From Saccharopolyspora sp. NFXS83 (lineage in GTDB: Bacteria > Actinomycetota > Actinomycetes > Mycobacteriales > Pseudonocardiaceae), in contig NZ_JAPFGB010000010.1 in NCBI RefSeq assembly GCF_026241095.1, positions 122,883 to 186,882 on the forward strand: a DNA stretch of 64,000 bases, written 5' to 3'. The notes under the pieces are model-generated. The model was given only the letters and a program-made list of their open reading frames with translations. It did no database searches and was not told the DNA's origin. This document shows, one piece after another, positions 48,155 to 59,815 of the stretch. Made by a program: the position numbers and the translations under genes. Within the stretch, counting starts at the first letter, position 1; each line of letters begins with the position of its first letter.

Positions 48155-50548
48155 GTGGCGTTGGCAGACGAACGAGGCGCTCAACCCGCGTCGAACGGGG
48201 ATCACGGCTTCGAACGCCAGCCCCCGCAGGACCTGGCGGCGGAGCAGTCCGTGCTCGGCGGCATGATGCTCAGCAAGGACGCCATCGCCGACGTCGTCGA
48301 AGTGCTCACGCCGAACGACTTCTACCGCCCGGCGCACCAGGCCATCTACGACTGCGTCCTGGACCTCTACGGCCGCGGTGAGCCCGCCGACGCGATCACC
48401 GTCTCCGCCGAACTCGAGCGCCGCCAGGAGTTGCAGCGCATCGGCGGCGCCCCCTACATGCACACGCTGATCGCCAGCGTGCCCACCGCCGCCAACGCCG
48501 GCTACTACGCGGAGATCGTCGCCGAGAAGGCCGTGCTGCGCCGCCTCGTCGAAGCGGGCACCCGCATCGTGCAGCTCGGCTACCACGGTGCCGAGGGCTC
48601 CGCGATCGAAGAGGTCGTCGACCGCGCCCAGTCCGCCATCTACGACGTGACGGAGAAGCGCACCAGCGAGGACTACGCGGCGCTGGAAGACCTGCTGCAG
48701 CCCACGATGGACGAGATCGACGCCATCGCCTCGCGCGGCGGCGAGTCCCAGGGCATCCCCACCGGCTTCACCGACCTGGACGAGGTCACCAACGGCCTGC
48801 ACCCCGGTCAGATGATCATCGTCGCGGCGCGTCCCGGTGTCGGCAAGGCGCTCGCGCTGGACACGCCGCTGCCCACCCCCGGCGGCTGGACCACGATGGG
48901 CGAGGTCGCGGTCGGCGACGAGCTCATCGGTTCCGCGGGCCGCCCGGTGCGGGTGCTGCGCGCGACGGAGGTGCTCGCCGACCGCCCGTGCTACGAGATC
49001 GAGTTCTCCGACGGCGGTGTGATCGTCGCCGACGCCGAGCACCAGTGGCGGCTGGCCGACGGCGCCGTGCGGACCACCGCGGACCTCGCGGCCGACGGCG
49101 CTCGCCCGGAACTGCCCCCGCACGGCGGGTTCCGGCTGCCCCAGCAGGAGCTGCCGGTGGCGCCCTACGCGCTCGGCGTGTGGCTCGCGGCGGGCGACGA
49201 CTCCGGTGAGGTGCTGCACGGCGACCAGGAGCTGCTGGAGCTCGCCGGACTGGCCCACGCCTCGGAATCGGAAGGTGCGCAGGTCACCACCGTCGGCGCC
49301 GTCGTCGAGTTCCCGGCGGGGCAGCTCCCGGGCGAGACCGGCGAGCCGGACGACTCCCCCGCGCCCGACGACTCGGCGAAACCCGCCTTCGGCGTCGACA
49401 TCCCCGCCGCGCTCGGCCGGTTCGGCGCGTGGGACGACCACGACCTGCCGCTGGTCTACCTGCGCGCCAGCGAGGAGCAGCGCCGGGCGCTGCTCGCCGG
49501 GCTGCTCGACGCGGCCGGTTCGGTCAGCGCCGACGGCGCGCTGCGCCTGGAGATCAGCGAACCGCTGTCGGTGCGGGTCCGGGAACTCGTGCTCAGCCTC
49601 GGCTACACCTGCGGAGCCCGGATCGCCGAGTCCGAGCAGGGCGATTTCGACCGGGTCGCGCTCGTCTTCGACAGCGGCGCCGACGAGGTGTTCCGGCTGC
49701 CCGCGAAGAACACCGAGCACAAGAGGGCCCGGCAGGACCACGAGCTGCCGCTGCGCGCCGTCGTCGGCATCCGCGAGGTGCCGAGCGTGCCGGTGCGCTG
49801 CGTCGAGGTCGACGCGCCGGACCACCTGTACCTGGCCGGTCGCGGCATGGTGCCCACGCACAACTCCACGCTCGGCCTGGACTTCGCCCGCACGGTGTCG
49901 ATCAAGCACGGCATGGCCAGCGTCATCTTCTCGCTGGAGATGGGCAAGACCGAGATCGTGATGCGCATGCTCTCCGCGGAGGCGCGCATCCGGCTCGGCG
50001 ACATGCGCGGTGGCCGCATGACCGACGACGACTGGACCCGGCTGGCCCGCCGGATGAGCGAGATCAGCGAAGCGCCGCTGTACGTGGACGACTCGCCGAA
50101 CCTGACCATGATGGAGATCCGGGCGAAGGCGCGGCGGCTCAAGCAGCGCGCGGACATCCAACTGGTGGTGCTCGACTACATGCAGCTGATGACCTCGGGC
50201 AAGCGCGTCGAATCGCGGCAGCAGGAGGTCTCGGAGTTCTCCCGAAACCTCAAGCTGCTCGCGAAGGAGCTCGAAGTCCCCGTCGTCGCGATCTCCCAGC
50301 TCAACCGAGGTCCCGAACAGCGCAACGACAAGCGCCCGCAGCTCTCCGACCTCCGTGAATCCGGTTCGCTGGAACAGGACGCCGACATGGTGATCTTGAT
50401 TCACCGGCCTGACGCGTTCGAGCGGGACGACCCGCGGATGGGCGAGGCGGACCTGATCCTGGCGAAGCACCGCGCCGGTCCGACCAGCACGATCACCGTC
50501 GCGCACCAGCTGCACTACAGCCGCTTCGTGGACATGGCCCCGGAGTAG
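48155..50548 (+). CDS. dnaB: Replicative DNA helicase DnaB with an inserted intein
   Basis: A 797-aa precursor of the replicative helicase. The N-terminal primase-interacting domain (PQDLAAEQSVLGGMMLSKDA to VPTAANAGYYAEIV) and linker precede a RecA-like motor interrupted in its P-loop: ARPGVGK (residues 225-231) is separated from STLGLDFAR (from 571) by 339 residues of intein. Walker B and later motifs are intact (IQLVVLDYMQLM, VPVVAISQLNRGPEQR, MVILIHRPDAFE). Spliced length is 458 aa, normal for DnaB. GTG start at 48155. Without splicing the ATPase would be dead, so helicase activity depends on the intein. Mycobacterium tuberculosis DnaB also carries an intein. Confidence 0.96.
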   Translation: MALADERGAQPASNGDHGFERQPPQDLAAEQSVLGGMMLSKDAIADVVEVLTPNDFYRPAHQAIYDCVLDLYGRGEPADAITVSAELERRQELQRIGGAPYMHTLIASVPTAANAGYYAEIVAEKAVLRRLVEAGTRIVQLGYHGAEGSAIEEVVDRAQSAIYDVTEKRTSEDYAALEDLLQPTMDEIDAIASRGGESQGIPTGFTDLDEVTNGLHPGQMIIVAARPGVGKALALDTPLPTPGGWTTMGEVAVGDELIGSAGRPVRVLRATEVLADRPCYEIEFSDGGVIVADAEHQWRLADGAVRTTADLAADGARPELPPHGGFRLPQQELPVAPYALGVWLAAGDDSGEVLHGDQELLELAGLAHASESEGAQVTTVGAVVEFPAGQLPGETGEPDDSPAPDDSAKPAFGVDIPAALGRFGAWDDHDLPLVYLRASEEQRRALLAGLLDAAGSVSADGALRLEISEPLSVRVRELVLSLGYTCGARIAESEQGDFDRVALVFDSGADEVFRLPAKNTEHKRARQDHELPLRAVVGIREVPSVPVRCVEVDAPDHLYLAGRGMVPTHNSTLGLDFARTVSIKHGMASVIFSLEMGKTEIVMRMLSAEARIRLGDMRGGRMTDDDWTRLARRMSEISEAPLYVDDSPNLTMMEIRAKARRLKQRADIQLVVLDYMQLMTSGKRVESRQQEVSEFSRNLKLLAKELEVPVVAISQLNRGPEQRNDKRPQLSDLRESGSLEQDADMVILIHRPDAFERDDPRMGEADLILAKHRAGPTSTITVAHQLHYSRFVDMAPE
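48848..49864 (+). mobile_element. Class 3-type intein in the DnaB P-loop, homing endonuclease decayed
   Basis: A 339-aa intein (DnaB residues 232-570) lies between GVGK and STLG. It starts with Ala (ALALDTPLPTPGGW), not Cys or Ser. The W-C-T set of class 3 inteins is present: Trp298 in DAEHQWRL (block B), Cys549 in VPVRCVEVD (block F), Thr568 in VPTHN (block G). The end is His-Asn followed by Ser571. In such inteins the block F Cys is the first nucleophile. The LAGLIDADG pair is visible but mutated: LGVWLAAGD (from residue 340) and LLAGLLDAAGS (from 446) both lack the catalytic Asp. An acidic low-complexity stretch (GEPDDSPAPDDSA) lies between them. So splicing is probably active and homing is not. 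Confidence 0.88.
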
Positions 50549-50594
50549 CACCGCGCCGACCGGCCCGGATGCAGGGGCTCGAATCGGATGTCCC

Positions 50595-50646
50595 ATTCTC
50601 AGTTCCGATGTCCGCTGTCCGTCCGAACGGACATCGGACTGAGAAT
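50595..50646 (+). terminator. dnaB terminator
   Basis: A 19-bp stem with one bulged base: ATTCTCAGTTCCGATGTCCG (50595-50614) / CGGACATCGGACTGAGAAT (50628-50646), 47 bp after the dnaB stop. Confidence 0.85.
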
Positions 50647-51130
50647 TCGGTCATGGGTCGCTTGACCGGGTGATCGCGTAGGCCGTCCGCCTCTCGCGCA
50701 CCACGCGGTCCACTTCCCCACTTCCGCAGATCCGACAGCAGGTAGGCGGCGAGGGGCGGGCTGTCGGTGACGACGCCGTCGCAGCATCCGCTCGACCTCT
50801 GTCCTCGGGAACCACGTTTGGCTTTGCTCCGTCTCCTCGCGGTTCGGCTCGCCCCGCACCGGAGGGCGCCGTCGGCACCTGCTCGCGGGCGGACCCGATC
50901 CGCGCCGACGAGCCGCGCTCCGCCGTTGTCGGGATCATGACCTGCGTGGACGGTACTGTTGTCAGGCCCGCGTGCGACGCTGGCGGACACATCACCGATG
51001 GCGACGTGCACCGCACGCGCTCGGCGTGTCCGCGCGCGGGTGGAGGGGAGCTGAGGGGCACCGCCCCACGCCGATCGGATCAGGTGACGCGGACCGCGAA
51101 GGCGGGCCCGCGCGACGCGACGGAGACGCG
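50647..51130. other. Intergenic region before the uvrA-like gene
   Basis: This stretch of 484 bp has no frame I can support as a gene; translations on both strands are Arg/Pro-rich. A TACTGT element (50954-50959) could be a -10 for the downstream gene, leaving a leader of about 165 nt. I see no structured RNA. Confidence 0.45.
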
Positions 51131-53509
<2,379 letters not shown>

Positions 53510-53512
53510 GGG

Positions 53513-54001
53513 TCAGAACGGGCAGTGCATGACGTGCAGGCCGATCCGGCCGAGGTTCGGGTCGGCGAAGGCGCCGGGCACGGTGCCGATGATCGTGAAG
53601 CCGAGGCGCTCGTAGAGCCTGATCGCCGAGCGGTTCGACTCGACGACCGCGTTGAACTGCATCCCCGCGTAGCCCTCGTCGCGGGCCCAGCTCAGGGTGT
53701 CCTCGCAGAGCGCGGCGCCGACGCCGCGCCCGCGCGCGTCGGCGGCGACCATGAAGCTCGCGGTGGAGACGTGCGCGCCCGGTCCGGCGCGGTTCGGGCC
53801 GCTCTTCGCGGTGCCCAGCACGCGGCCGTCGTCGTCGACGGCGACGACGGTGCGGCCGGGGGCGGTCTCCAGCCACAGGTCGCGGGCCTGCTCGGGGGTG
53901 AGGTCCGGGTCGTAGCAGAACGTGTCCTGGGCGCGGGCGATCTCCCGGATGATCGGCCACACCTGGGCCCAGTCGGCTTCGGCGAACTCCCGGATCAGCA
54001 T
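53513..54001 (-). CDS. GNAT family N-acetyltransferase
   Basis: A 162-aa GCN5-type acetyltransferase. It starts MLIREFAEADWAQVWPIIRE, has the acetyl-CoA binding motif A (SFMVAADARGRGVGAALCED, with the RGRGVG pyrophosphate loop at about residues 90-95) and motif B (AVVESNRSAIRLYERLGFTI). The substrate cannot be inferred; related proteins acetylate phosphinothricin-like amines or act as housekeeping enzymes. Only 3 bp separate its stop from that of the convergent uvrA-like gene. ATG 54001 is chosen because conservation starts there. Confidence 0.9.
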   Translation of the reverse strand: MLIREFAEADWAQVWPIIREIARAQDTFCYDPDLTPEQARDLWLETAPGRTVVAVDDDGRVLGTAKSGPNRAGPGAHVSTASFMVAADARGRGVGAALCEDTLSWARDEGYAGMQFNAVVESNRSAIRLYERLGFTIIGTVPGAFADPNLGRIGLHVMHCPF

Positions 54002-54190
54002 GCCGCGAACGCTAGTGCGGCCCGGTCGGGTGAACAATCGGATTTCCGTCACCCCTGTGAACTGCGGCGATCGCTGCGAGGCGTGCACCAGGGGGATTCG
54101 GTCCGACACGCCGACGCGGTCGCTGCCGGAGTGATCAACGCGGGCTCCCTACCCTCGACCGCATCGACTTCCGGGCGAAGGGCGGAGTAG

Positions 54191-55993
54191 ATGCGCACCG
54201 TTTTCCTGCACGGCGACGGCGACCGCTTCGCCGCGTCCGCCGCGGCGCTGTCCGATCGGTTCGGCGCGCGTCCCGAGGCCCCGGACCTGGTCGACGTGCT
54301 GCTGCGGGACAAGTGCGCGCGGGACGGGTTGCTGGCGCGGTGGACCGCAGCGGACCTGACCCGGTTCCTGACCGAGGTGGTGCCCCGGCACCTGGTGCTG
54401 CCGCGCTGGTCGGCGGTGCCGGAGCTGCTGCACGACTGGGTCGGCTTCCTCGACGCCGAGGGGCTGCTGATGGTGGGCGGCGATCCGGTGCGGGCGCTGC
54501 ACGCCGCGATCGACCGGGCGGTGCCCGCCTACCTCGCGGCGATGGCCGAGCCCGCGGAGTGGGGGCCGGAGAAGTTCTGGGCGCTGAGCGCGCGGGAGCA
54601 CGGCGTCGACCTCGGGGCGGAGGGCGCGTTCGAGCGGTTCGTGCAGCGGGTGGAGGGCGGTGAGGCCGCCGTCGACCGGGAGCTGCTGCGCGGGATCGAG
54701 GAGCGGGCCGAGCGGGAGCCGCTGCCGGTCCCGGCGCACTGGCTGCCGCCGATGCGCGTGCCGGAGGAGACGACGCCGGAGGCGGAGGCGGCGCGGTCTC
54801 CGATCGCGGGGTTGATGGCGGCGCTGCACGGCTGGGCGGGTCCGGGGCGGGTGCTCGGCGAGGGCGTGGAGCTGGCCGCGGAGCTGGACTGCGGCCCGGA
54901 GGTGGCGCTGCTGTGCGCGGCGTGGGCGGAGCGCGTGCACCTCGTGCGGATCATCGACGGCCGGGTGGTGCCGGGGGCGATCGGGACCGCGCTGCTCGCC
55001 GAGCCGGGGGTGCTGTGGACGCGGTTGTGGCAGTCCTTCGTGCTGCTCGACGAGGTCGTCGGTCCGGAGGCGGCGGCGCTGGACGGGCTGCTCGACGGGG
55101 AGGACGCGTTCCCCGAGCTGGTGCAGGCGGTGCTCACGGCCCTCTACACCCACACCGACGCGGTGCCGTTCGAGCAGGTGGTGAGCCTGGTGCTGCACGC
55201 GCTCGCCGAGGACGGCGGCGAGGAGCGGCCTGCTGTGGCGCGGGTGGTGGAGCGGGTGCTCGCCTTGTGGGAGCGGATGGGCGTGCTGCGCCGCTACCGC
55301 ACCGAGCTGCCGGAGGCGGTGGCTCGGATCGAGGCGTTCGCGCCGGTGGCGGCGGACCGCACGATGGTGGAGCTGCTGCCGCTGGGCGTGTGGGCGGCGC
55401 ACGGGTCGCTGCGCGCCTTCGGCTTCGTCGCCCCGACGGTGCTGGAGGCGGTGGCGTTGCCCGCGGAGGTGGTGGTGCTGGCGCTGCCGGGCAGCCCGCC
55501 CGACGTGGTGGAGGAGGTCGTATCGGGCTGGGTCGCGGCGCGGGGCCGGTCGGCCGCGGCAGCGGAGCTCGGGGACCTGCTGCGCCGGGTGGACGATCCG
55601 GAGCTGCGGCTGGGCGCGTTGTGGTTGCTGGAGCACACCGGGGACGAGGGCGTCTCGGCGGTGCGCGGGCTGCGCGAGGATCCGGTGTGCGGTCCGGCGG
55701 CCCGGATGTGGCTGCGGGTGCGGCCGGGTGCGCAGGAGGTGCCGCTGCTGCCCGGCGACGAGCTGGTGGTCGCGCTGGACGCGATGGCGGTGACGGCGCA
55801 GACGGATGCGGCGGCGTTCCTCGTGGACTTCCGGACCCGGTCCACCCCGGATCAGCTGGCGGTCCTCGACGAGCTCGTCCGCGCCGAGCACGTCAGGGCC
55901 GATCTGGTGCTGGGCGTGGTCGCGGCCGAGCACCCGGACGAGCAGGTCTCGCGGGCCGCCCGGCGATGCTTGGACCGCTTGGACACCGCGTAG
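54191..55993 (+). CDS. Unknown conserved-type protein, 600 aa, helical
   Basis: A soluble 600-aa protein without signal peptide or membrane segment, which I do not recognise. It looks mostly alpha-helical and acidic, with many Glu/Leu/Val/Ala. The first half contains LLRDKCARDGLLARWTAADL and VLPRWSAVPELLHDWVGFLD. The last third may contain HEAT-like helical pairs (DDPELRLGALWLLEHTGDEG; HPDEQVSRAARRCLDRL). A related architecture is common in actinomycete genomes as hypothetical proteins. It could be a scaffold. ATG at 54191 with GGGCGGAG upstream. Composition and codon use match neighbours, so it is probably native. Confidence 0.75.
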   Translation: MRTVFLHGDGDRFAASAAALSDRFGARPEAPDLVDVLLRDKCARDGLLARWTAADLTRFLTEVVPRHLVLPRWSAVPELLHDWVGFLDAEGLLMVGGDPVRALHAAIDRAVPAYLAAMAEPAEWGPEKFWALSAREHGVDLGAEGAFERFVQRVEGGEAAVDRELLRGIEERAEREPLPVPAHWLPPMRVPEETTPEAEAARSPIAGLMAALHGWAGPGRVLGEGVELAAELDCGPEVALLCAAWAERVHLVRIIDGRVVPGAIGTALLAEPGVLWTRLWQSFVLLDEVVGPEAAALDGLLDGEDAFPELVQAVLTALYTHTDAVPFEQVVSLVLHALAEDGGEERPAVARVVERVLALWERMGVLRRYRTELPEAVARIEAFAPVAADRTMVELLPLGVWAAHGSLRAFGFVAPTVLEAVALPAEVVVLALPGSPPDVVEEVVSGWVAARGRSAAAAELGDLLRRVDDPELRLGALWLLEHTGDEGVSAVRGLREDPVCGPAARMWLRVRPGAQEVPLLPGDELVVALDAMAVTAQTDAAAFLVDFRTRSTPDQLAVLDELVRAEHVRADLVLGVVAAEHPDEQVSRAARRCLDRLDTA

Positions 55994-55994
55994 C

Positions 55995-56028
55995 GGAGCC
56001 CGCCCGGCGGGTGTGCCGGGCGGGCTCC
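55995..56028. terminator. Bidirectional terminator
   Basis: A perfect 14-bp stem GGAGCCCGCCCGGC / GCCGGGCGGGCTCC with a 6-nt loop between convergent genes. Confidence 0.85.
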
Positions 56029-56042
56029 TGGCGCGGTCGTGA

Positions 56043-57536
56043 TCAGCTCGCGGCGCAGGACACGTCCTGGTCGGGGCGTGTGCCGTCGACCAGGAACGCG
56101 GTGGTGACGGCCGAGGCACAGGCGTTGCCGCTGTTCATGTAGGTGCCGTGGCCGGACTCGTCCGCGCTCACCAGCCGGGCGCGGTCCCCGAACTTCTCGC
56201 GGAGCAGTTCGGCGCCGCGGTGCGGGGTGACCGGGTCGCGGCGGTTCTGCAGGATGAGCACGTTGTCCGGTCCGTCGGCGAGCACGGGCACCGGCGGTTC
56301 GGCGGGCTCGTGCGACCAGAACGCGCAGGGCAGCACGTTCGCGGTGGCGGCGCCGTACACCGGGTACTTCTCGCGGTCCTCGGCGACGCCGCGCCGGTAG
56401 GTCTCGACGTCCTCGGGCCAGGCGACGTCGTTGCAGGTCACCGAGAGGAACACCGACAGCGAGTTGTCGACCACCGACGGCTCGGCGGGGGTGGCTTCGG
56501 CGAGCTGGCGGCGCACCGCCGCTTCGTCGGACCGGTGCAGCGACTGCCAGAGCTGCGCGGTCCTGCCGTAGGCGGGTTCGCCGAACAGCCCGCCGAAGGT
56601 GACCAGCCGGAACACGCCGCCGTCCACGTCGGCCATGGGGTGCGCGTCGAGGCGTTCGGCGAGTTCGAAGTAGGTCCGGCGCACCTGTTCGGGTGTGCTG
56701 CCCAGGCCGTAGGACCCGTGCCGTTCGGCGACCCACGCCGCGAAGTCGGGGAAGGTCTCCTCGGTGCCGAGCGCGTAGCGGCGCATCCCGTCGCGGTCCA
56801 GGACGGTGTCGCCGATGTTGCTGTCGAGCACGACCCGGTCGGCGCGCTCCGGGAACATCGAGGCGTAGGCGGCGCCGAGCGCGGTGCCGTAGGACGCCCC
56901 GTAGAGGCTGGCCTTCTCCTCGCCGAGCGCGGCCCGGACCCGGTCCAGGTCGCGGGCCATGTTCGCGGTGGTGAGGCTGCGCAGCACGCCGTCCTGGTCG
57001 TGCTGGGCGCACTGGTCGGCGATCGTGCGGGCGGCCTCGGCTCGTTCGTCGACCGCCGCGTCGTCGACCGCGTAGGGCGGGATGTTGCCGTACTTGGCCT
57101 GCTCATCGGTGAATCCGCAGCTCACCGGTGCGGAGTGCCCGACTCCCCTGGTGTCCATCCCGATCAGGTCGTAGCCCTCCATGACCGACGCGGGCAGCCC
57201 CTGGTTGGCGAGGTCGACCGAGAAGGACAGGCCGGAGCCGCCCGGTCCGCCTTGGTTGAGCAGCATCACTCCGCGCCGCCGGTCGGGCCGGTCACTGGCC
57301 AGCCGCGAGATCATGAGGTCGATCTGCGGACCGTCGGGGTCCGCGTAGTTCACCGGCACCGGCACCGTGGTGCATTGCAGGGGGTAGGCCCCGGCCGCGA
57401 CGTCCGCGGGGCACGGGCCCCACGTCGGTTCGGGTGCCGCCCCCTCGGCCGTGCTCGGTACCGCCAGCAGCGAGCCCGCCAGGCCCGCCGCGATCAACGT
57501 GGCCGCGCTTCGGCCCACGCTCTTCCTGAGATCCAT
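56043..57536 (-). CDS. Secreted alpha/beta-hydrolase peptidase (TAP-like)
   Basis: A 497-aa exported hydrolase of the tripeptidyl-aminopeptidase/SlpD type. The signal peptide spans about residues 1-33 (SAATLIAAGLAGSLLAVPST). The oxyanion region is LLNQGGPGGSGLSF, the nucleophile elbow is LYGASYGTALGAAYAS (Ser at about residue 222), and the C-terminal TAP-like domain holds the Asp (ILQNRRDPVTPHRG) and His (ADESGHGTYMNSGNAC). Such enzymes remove N-terminal tripeptides from secreted proteins in Streptomyces. ATG at 57536. Monocistronic, with the HAD gene 92 bp upstream in the same direction. Confidence 0.9.
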   Translation of the reverse strand: MDLRKSVGRSAATLIAAGLAGSLLAVPSTAEGAAPEPTWGPCPADVAAGAYPLQCTTVPVPVNYADPDGPQIDLMISRLASDRPDRRRGVMLLNQGGPGGSGLSFSVDLANQGLPASVMEGYDLIGMDTRGVGHSAPVSCGFTDEQAKYGNIPPYAVDDAAVDERAEAARTIADQCAQHDQDGVLRSLTTANMARDLDRVRAALGEEKASLYGASYGTALGAAYASMFPERADRVVLDSNIGDTVLDRDGMRRYALGTEETFPDFAAWVAERHGSYGLGSTPEQVRRTYFELAERLDAHPMADVDGGVFRLVTFGGLFGEPAYGRTAQLWQSLHRSDEAAVRRQLAEATPAEPSVVDNSLSVFLSVTCNDVAWPEDVETYRRGVAEDREKYPVYGAATANVLPCAFWSHEPAEPPVPVLADGPDNVLILQNRRDPVTPHRGAELLREKFGDRARLVSADESGHGTYMNSGNACASAVTTAFLVDGTRPDQDVSCAAS

Positions 57537-57628
57537 CTCCGCCCCTCATCCCCGGGTTCGTCTCCAGGGGTGGACTCAAGGACGTGCCCTCAGGGCCAGG
57601 TCAACAGCGGCGGGCGGAGTTGCTCCGT

Positions 57629-58276
57629 TCAGCCGAGCCGGTCGAGCGCGGCGGGGAGTTCGGAAATCTCGCCGAGGACGAGGTGCGCGCCGGCGAGGGC
57701 GTCGTCGGCCGGCGGGAAGTGCGGGTTGGGCACGGCGAACACGGTGGCGCCGGAGGCGGTGGCGGCGCGCAGGCCGTTGCTGGAGTCCTCGACGGCGGCG
57801 CACTCGGGCGCGGTGGTGCCGAGCAACCGCGCGGCCTCCAAGTACACGTCTGGGGCGGGTTTGCCCGCGCCGACCTGTTCGCTGGAGAGGGTGGCACCGA
57901 CTTCGAGCCCGGTGCTGTCGAGGAACGCGCGGATGATGCGCGGTGGCGCGGAGCTGGCGATGGCGATGGGGAACTTCGCGGCGACGGCGCGCACGGCCGC
58001 CACGGCGCCGGGCAGCACGGGCGCGTCGTCGGCGTAGACGCGGGCCATCTCGGTGATGACGGTGTCGGCGGCTTCATCGGCGGTGAGCCGGGCGCCGAGG
58101 TCGTCGACCAGGTAGCGGGCCCACTCCGGCGTGCTCATGCCCTGCATGGCTTCGGTGGCGCCGTCGGCCCACTGTCCGCCGTGGGCGGCGACGACGTCGC
58201 GGCGGATGCGGTCCCAGAGTTGTTCGGAGTCGACGAGGACGCCGTCGAGGTCGAAGAGCACGGCTGCGGGTGGCAC
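57629..58276 (-). CDS. HAD-superfamily phosphatase (beta-phosphoglucomutase-like)
   Basis: A 215-aa HAD subfamily IA hydrolase. Motif I is AVLFDLDGVLVDSEQLWDRI (nucleophile Asp at about residue 9), the cap includes MQGMSTPEWARYLVDDLGA, motif II is IAIASSAPPRIIRAF, motif III is GAGKPAPDVYLEAARLLGTT, and motif IV ECAAVEDSSNGLRAATASGA. This set is typical of sugar-phosphate phosphatases or mutases; the substrate is unknown. Its start lies 248 bp from the divergent MFS gene, and a half-palindrome GTTAGC-atg-GCAAAC (58426-58440) sits in that shared region. Confidence 0.9.
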   Translation of the reverse strand: MPPAAVLFDLDGVLVDSEQLWDRIRRDVVAAHGGQWADGATEAMQGMSTPEWARYLVDDLGARLTADEAADTVITEMARVYADDAPVLPGAVAAVRAVAAKFPIAIASSAPPRIIRAFLDSTGLEVGATLSSEQVGAGKPAPDVYLEAARLLGTTAPECAAVEDSSNGLRAATASGATVFAVPNPHFPPADDALAGAHLVLGEISELPAALDRLG

Positions 58277-58523
58277 GCCGCCGATCGTAGGAGCTCGGGC
58301 GCGGTGTCCGCTCCTGCCGGGCGGCGCGCCGCCGAATTGCTCCGATCGCGCGCCCGCGCTGCGTCGATCGGACCTGCTGCGGTTGTGGGCCTGCTCATGG
58401 TGGCTGGCCGGAGCTCCACCAGAAAGTTAGCATGGCAAACGAAATAATCGGTGGGCGTTCACCTTGCGAGGTTCGCGGCGCGGAACGGCTCACCCCGTTT
58501 CGAGAACCGAGGAGTGGCGGCCG

Positions 58524-59750
58524 ATGAGCGGCACGCACGACGTCCGGCTGCTGGACGTCTTCAAGGGCCAGCCCAAGGCGGTGTGGATCACGGCGTTCGC
58601 CGCGGTGATCGCCTTCATGGGCATCGGGCTGGTCGACCCGATCCTGCTTTCCATCGCAGAAGCCCTGCACGCCGGGCCCGAGCAGGTGACCTTGCTGTTC
58701 TCGTCCTACCTGGGCGTTCAGGTCGTCGCGATGCTCATCACCGGCGCGTTCAGCGCCCGCTTCGGCCCGAAGCGGACCGTGGTGACCGGCCTGGTCCTGA
58801 TCGTGCTGGCCACCGTCGCCTGCGCGCTCGCCGCTTCGATCGGGCAGCTCGTGGCGCTGCGGGCGGTGTGGGGCCTGGGCAACGCGTTCTTCATCGCCAC
58901 CGCCCTGTCGGTGATCGTCGGCGCGGCCAGCGGCGGCCAGCAGGCGGCGATCCTGCTCTACGAGGCGGCGCTCGGCATCGGCCTGTCCACCGGCCCGCTA
59001 CTCGGCGCGCTGCTAGGCAACATCTCCTGGCGCGGCCCGTTCGCCGGGACGGCGGTGCTGATGGCCATCGCGCTGGTGCTCTCGGCCGGTTTCCTGCCCC
59101 CCGACGAGAAGGACCCGGCGAAGCGGCCGAAGGTACGGCTGCTCGACCCGCTGCGCGCCCTCAAGCACGGCGGCCTGCTGCGCACGGCGCTCGGATCGGC
59201 GTTCTACACGGCGGCGTTCTTCGTGGTGCTGGCCTGGGCGCCGTTCGTGCTGGAGTTCGGCGCCATCGCCGTCGGCCTGGTGTTCTTCAGCTGGGGCCTG
59301 TGCGTGGCGGTCGCGGGCGTGACGCTCGCCCCGAAGCTCGCCGCCCGGTTCGGCGATGCGGGCGGCACGGTGATCGCGGTGCTGCTCTACGCGGTGCTGC
59401 TGGCGGTGATGGCGATCGGGCCGAAGCCGGTCGTGGTGGTGGCGGTGATCCTCAGCGGCATCGCCTCCGGCCTGCTCAACACCTTGTTCACCGGGACCGC
59501 GATGAGCGTGAGCGACGCGCCGCGCCCGGTCGCCAGCGCCGGGTACAACTTCTGCCGCTGGTTCGGCGGGGCCGTGGCGGCGACCTTGGTCGGGCACGTC
59601 GCGGACTGGTTCGGTTCGCCGCACGCCCCGTTCGCGGTGGCGGCGGTGCTGTGCGTGATCTCGGCGTGCCTGCTGGTGGCGGACCTGCGCAAGCGCGAGG
59701 ACCCGCACCGCATCCCGGTGGAGGCCGCCGCCGTCGGCGAGGAGTTCTGA
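58524..59750 (+). CDS. MFS transporter, 12-TM drug exporter type
   Basis: A 408-aa major facilitator with 12 predicted membrane segments. The first is AVWITAFAAVIAFMGIGLVD; the loop 2-3 motif A is GAFSARFGPKRTVVTGLVLI, and motif C-like GIGLSTGPLLGALLGNISWR lies in helix 5, which marks exporters. The short central loop has LPPDEKDPAKRPKVRLLDPL. ATG 58524 has GAGGAG 8 nt upstream; the frame is open to 58464. The substrate is unknown. A perfect 19-bp terminator follows. Regulation may act through the inverted repeat at 58426-58440 shared with the HAD gene. Confidence 0.92.
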   Translation: MSGTHDVRLLDVFKGQPKAVWITAFAAVIAFMGIGLVDPILLSIAEALHAGPEQVTLLFSSYLGVQVVAMLITGAFSARFGPKRTVVTGLVLIVLATVACALAASIGQLVALRAVWGLGNAFFIATALSVIVGAASGGQQAAILLYEAALGIGLSTGPLLGALLGNISWRGPFAGTAVLMAIALVLSAGFLPPDEKDPAKRPKVRLLDPLRALKHGGLLRTALGSAFYTAAFFVVLAWAPFVLEFGAIAVGLVFFSWGLCVAVAGVTLAPKLAARFGDAGGTVIAVLLYAVLLAVMAIGPKPVVVVAVILSGIASGLLNTLFTGTAMSVSDAPRPVASAGYNFCRWFGGAVAATLVGHVADWFGSPHAPFAVAAVLCVISACLLVADLRKREDPHRIPVEAAAVGEEF

Positions 59751-59768
59751 CCCGAACCACGAACCCGG

Positions 59769-59815
59769 GTGAACGGACCGTTCGTCCTATCCGCTTGGAC
59801 GAACGGTCCGTTCAC
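59769..59815 (+). terminator. MFS gene terminator
   Basis: A perfect 19-bp stem GTGAACGGACCGTTCGTCC / GGACGAACGGTCCGTTCAC with a 9-nt loop, 18 bp after the stop; followed by TCCTG without a U-tract. Confidence 0.9.
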
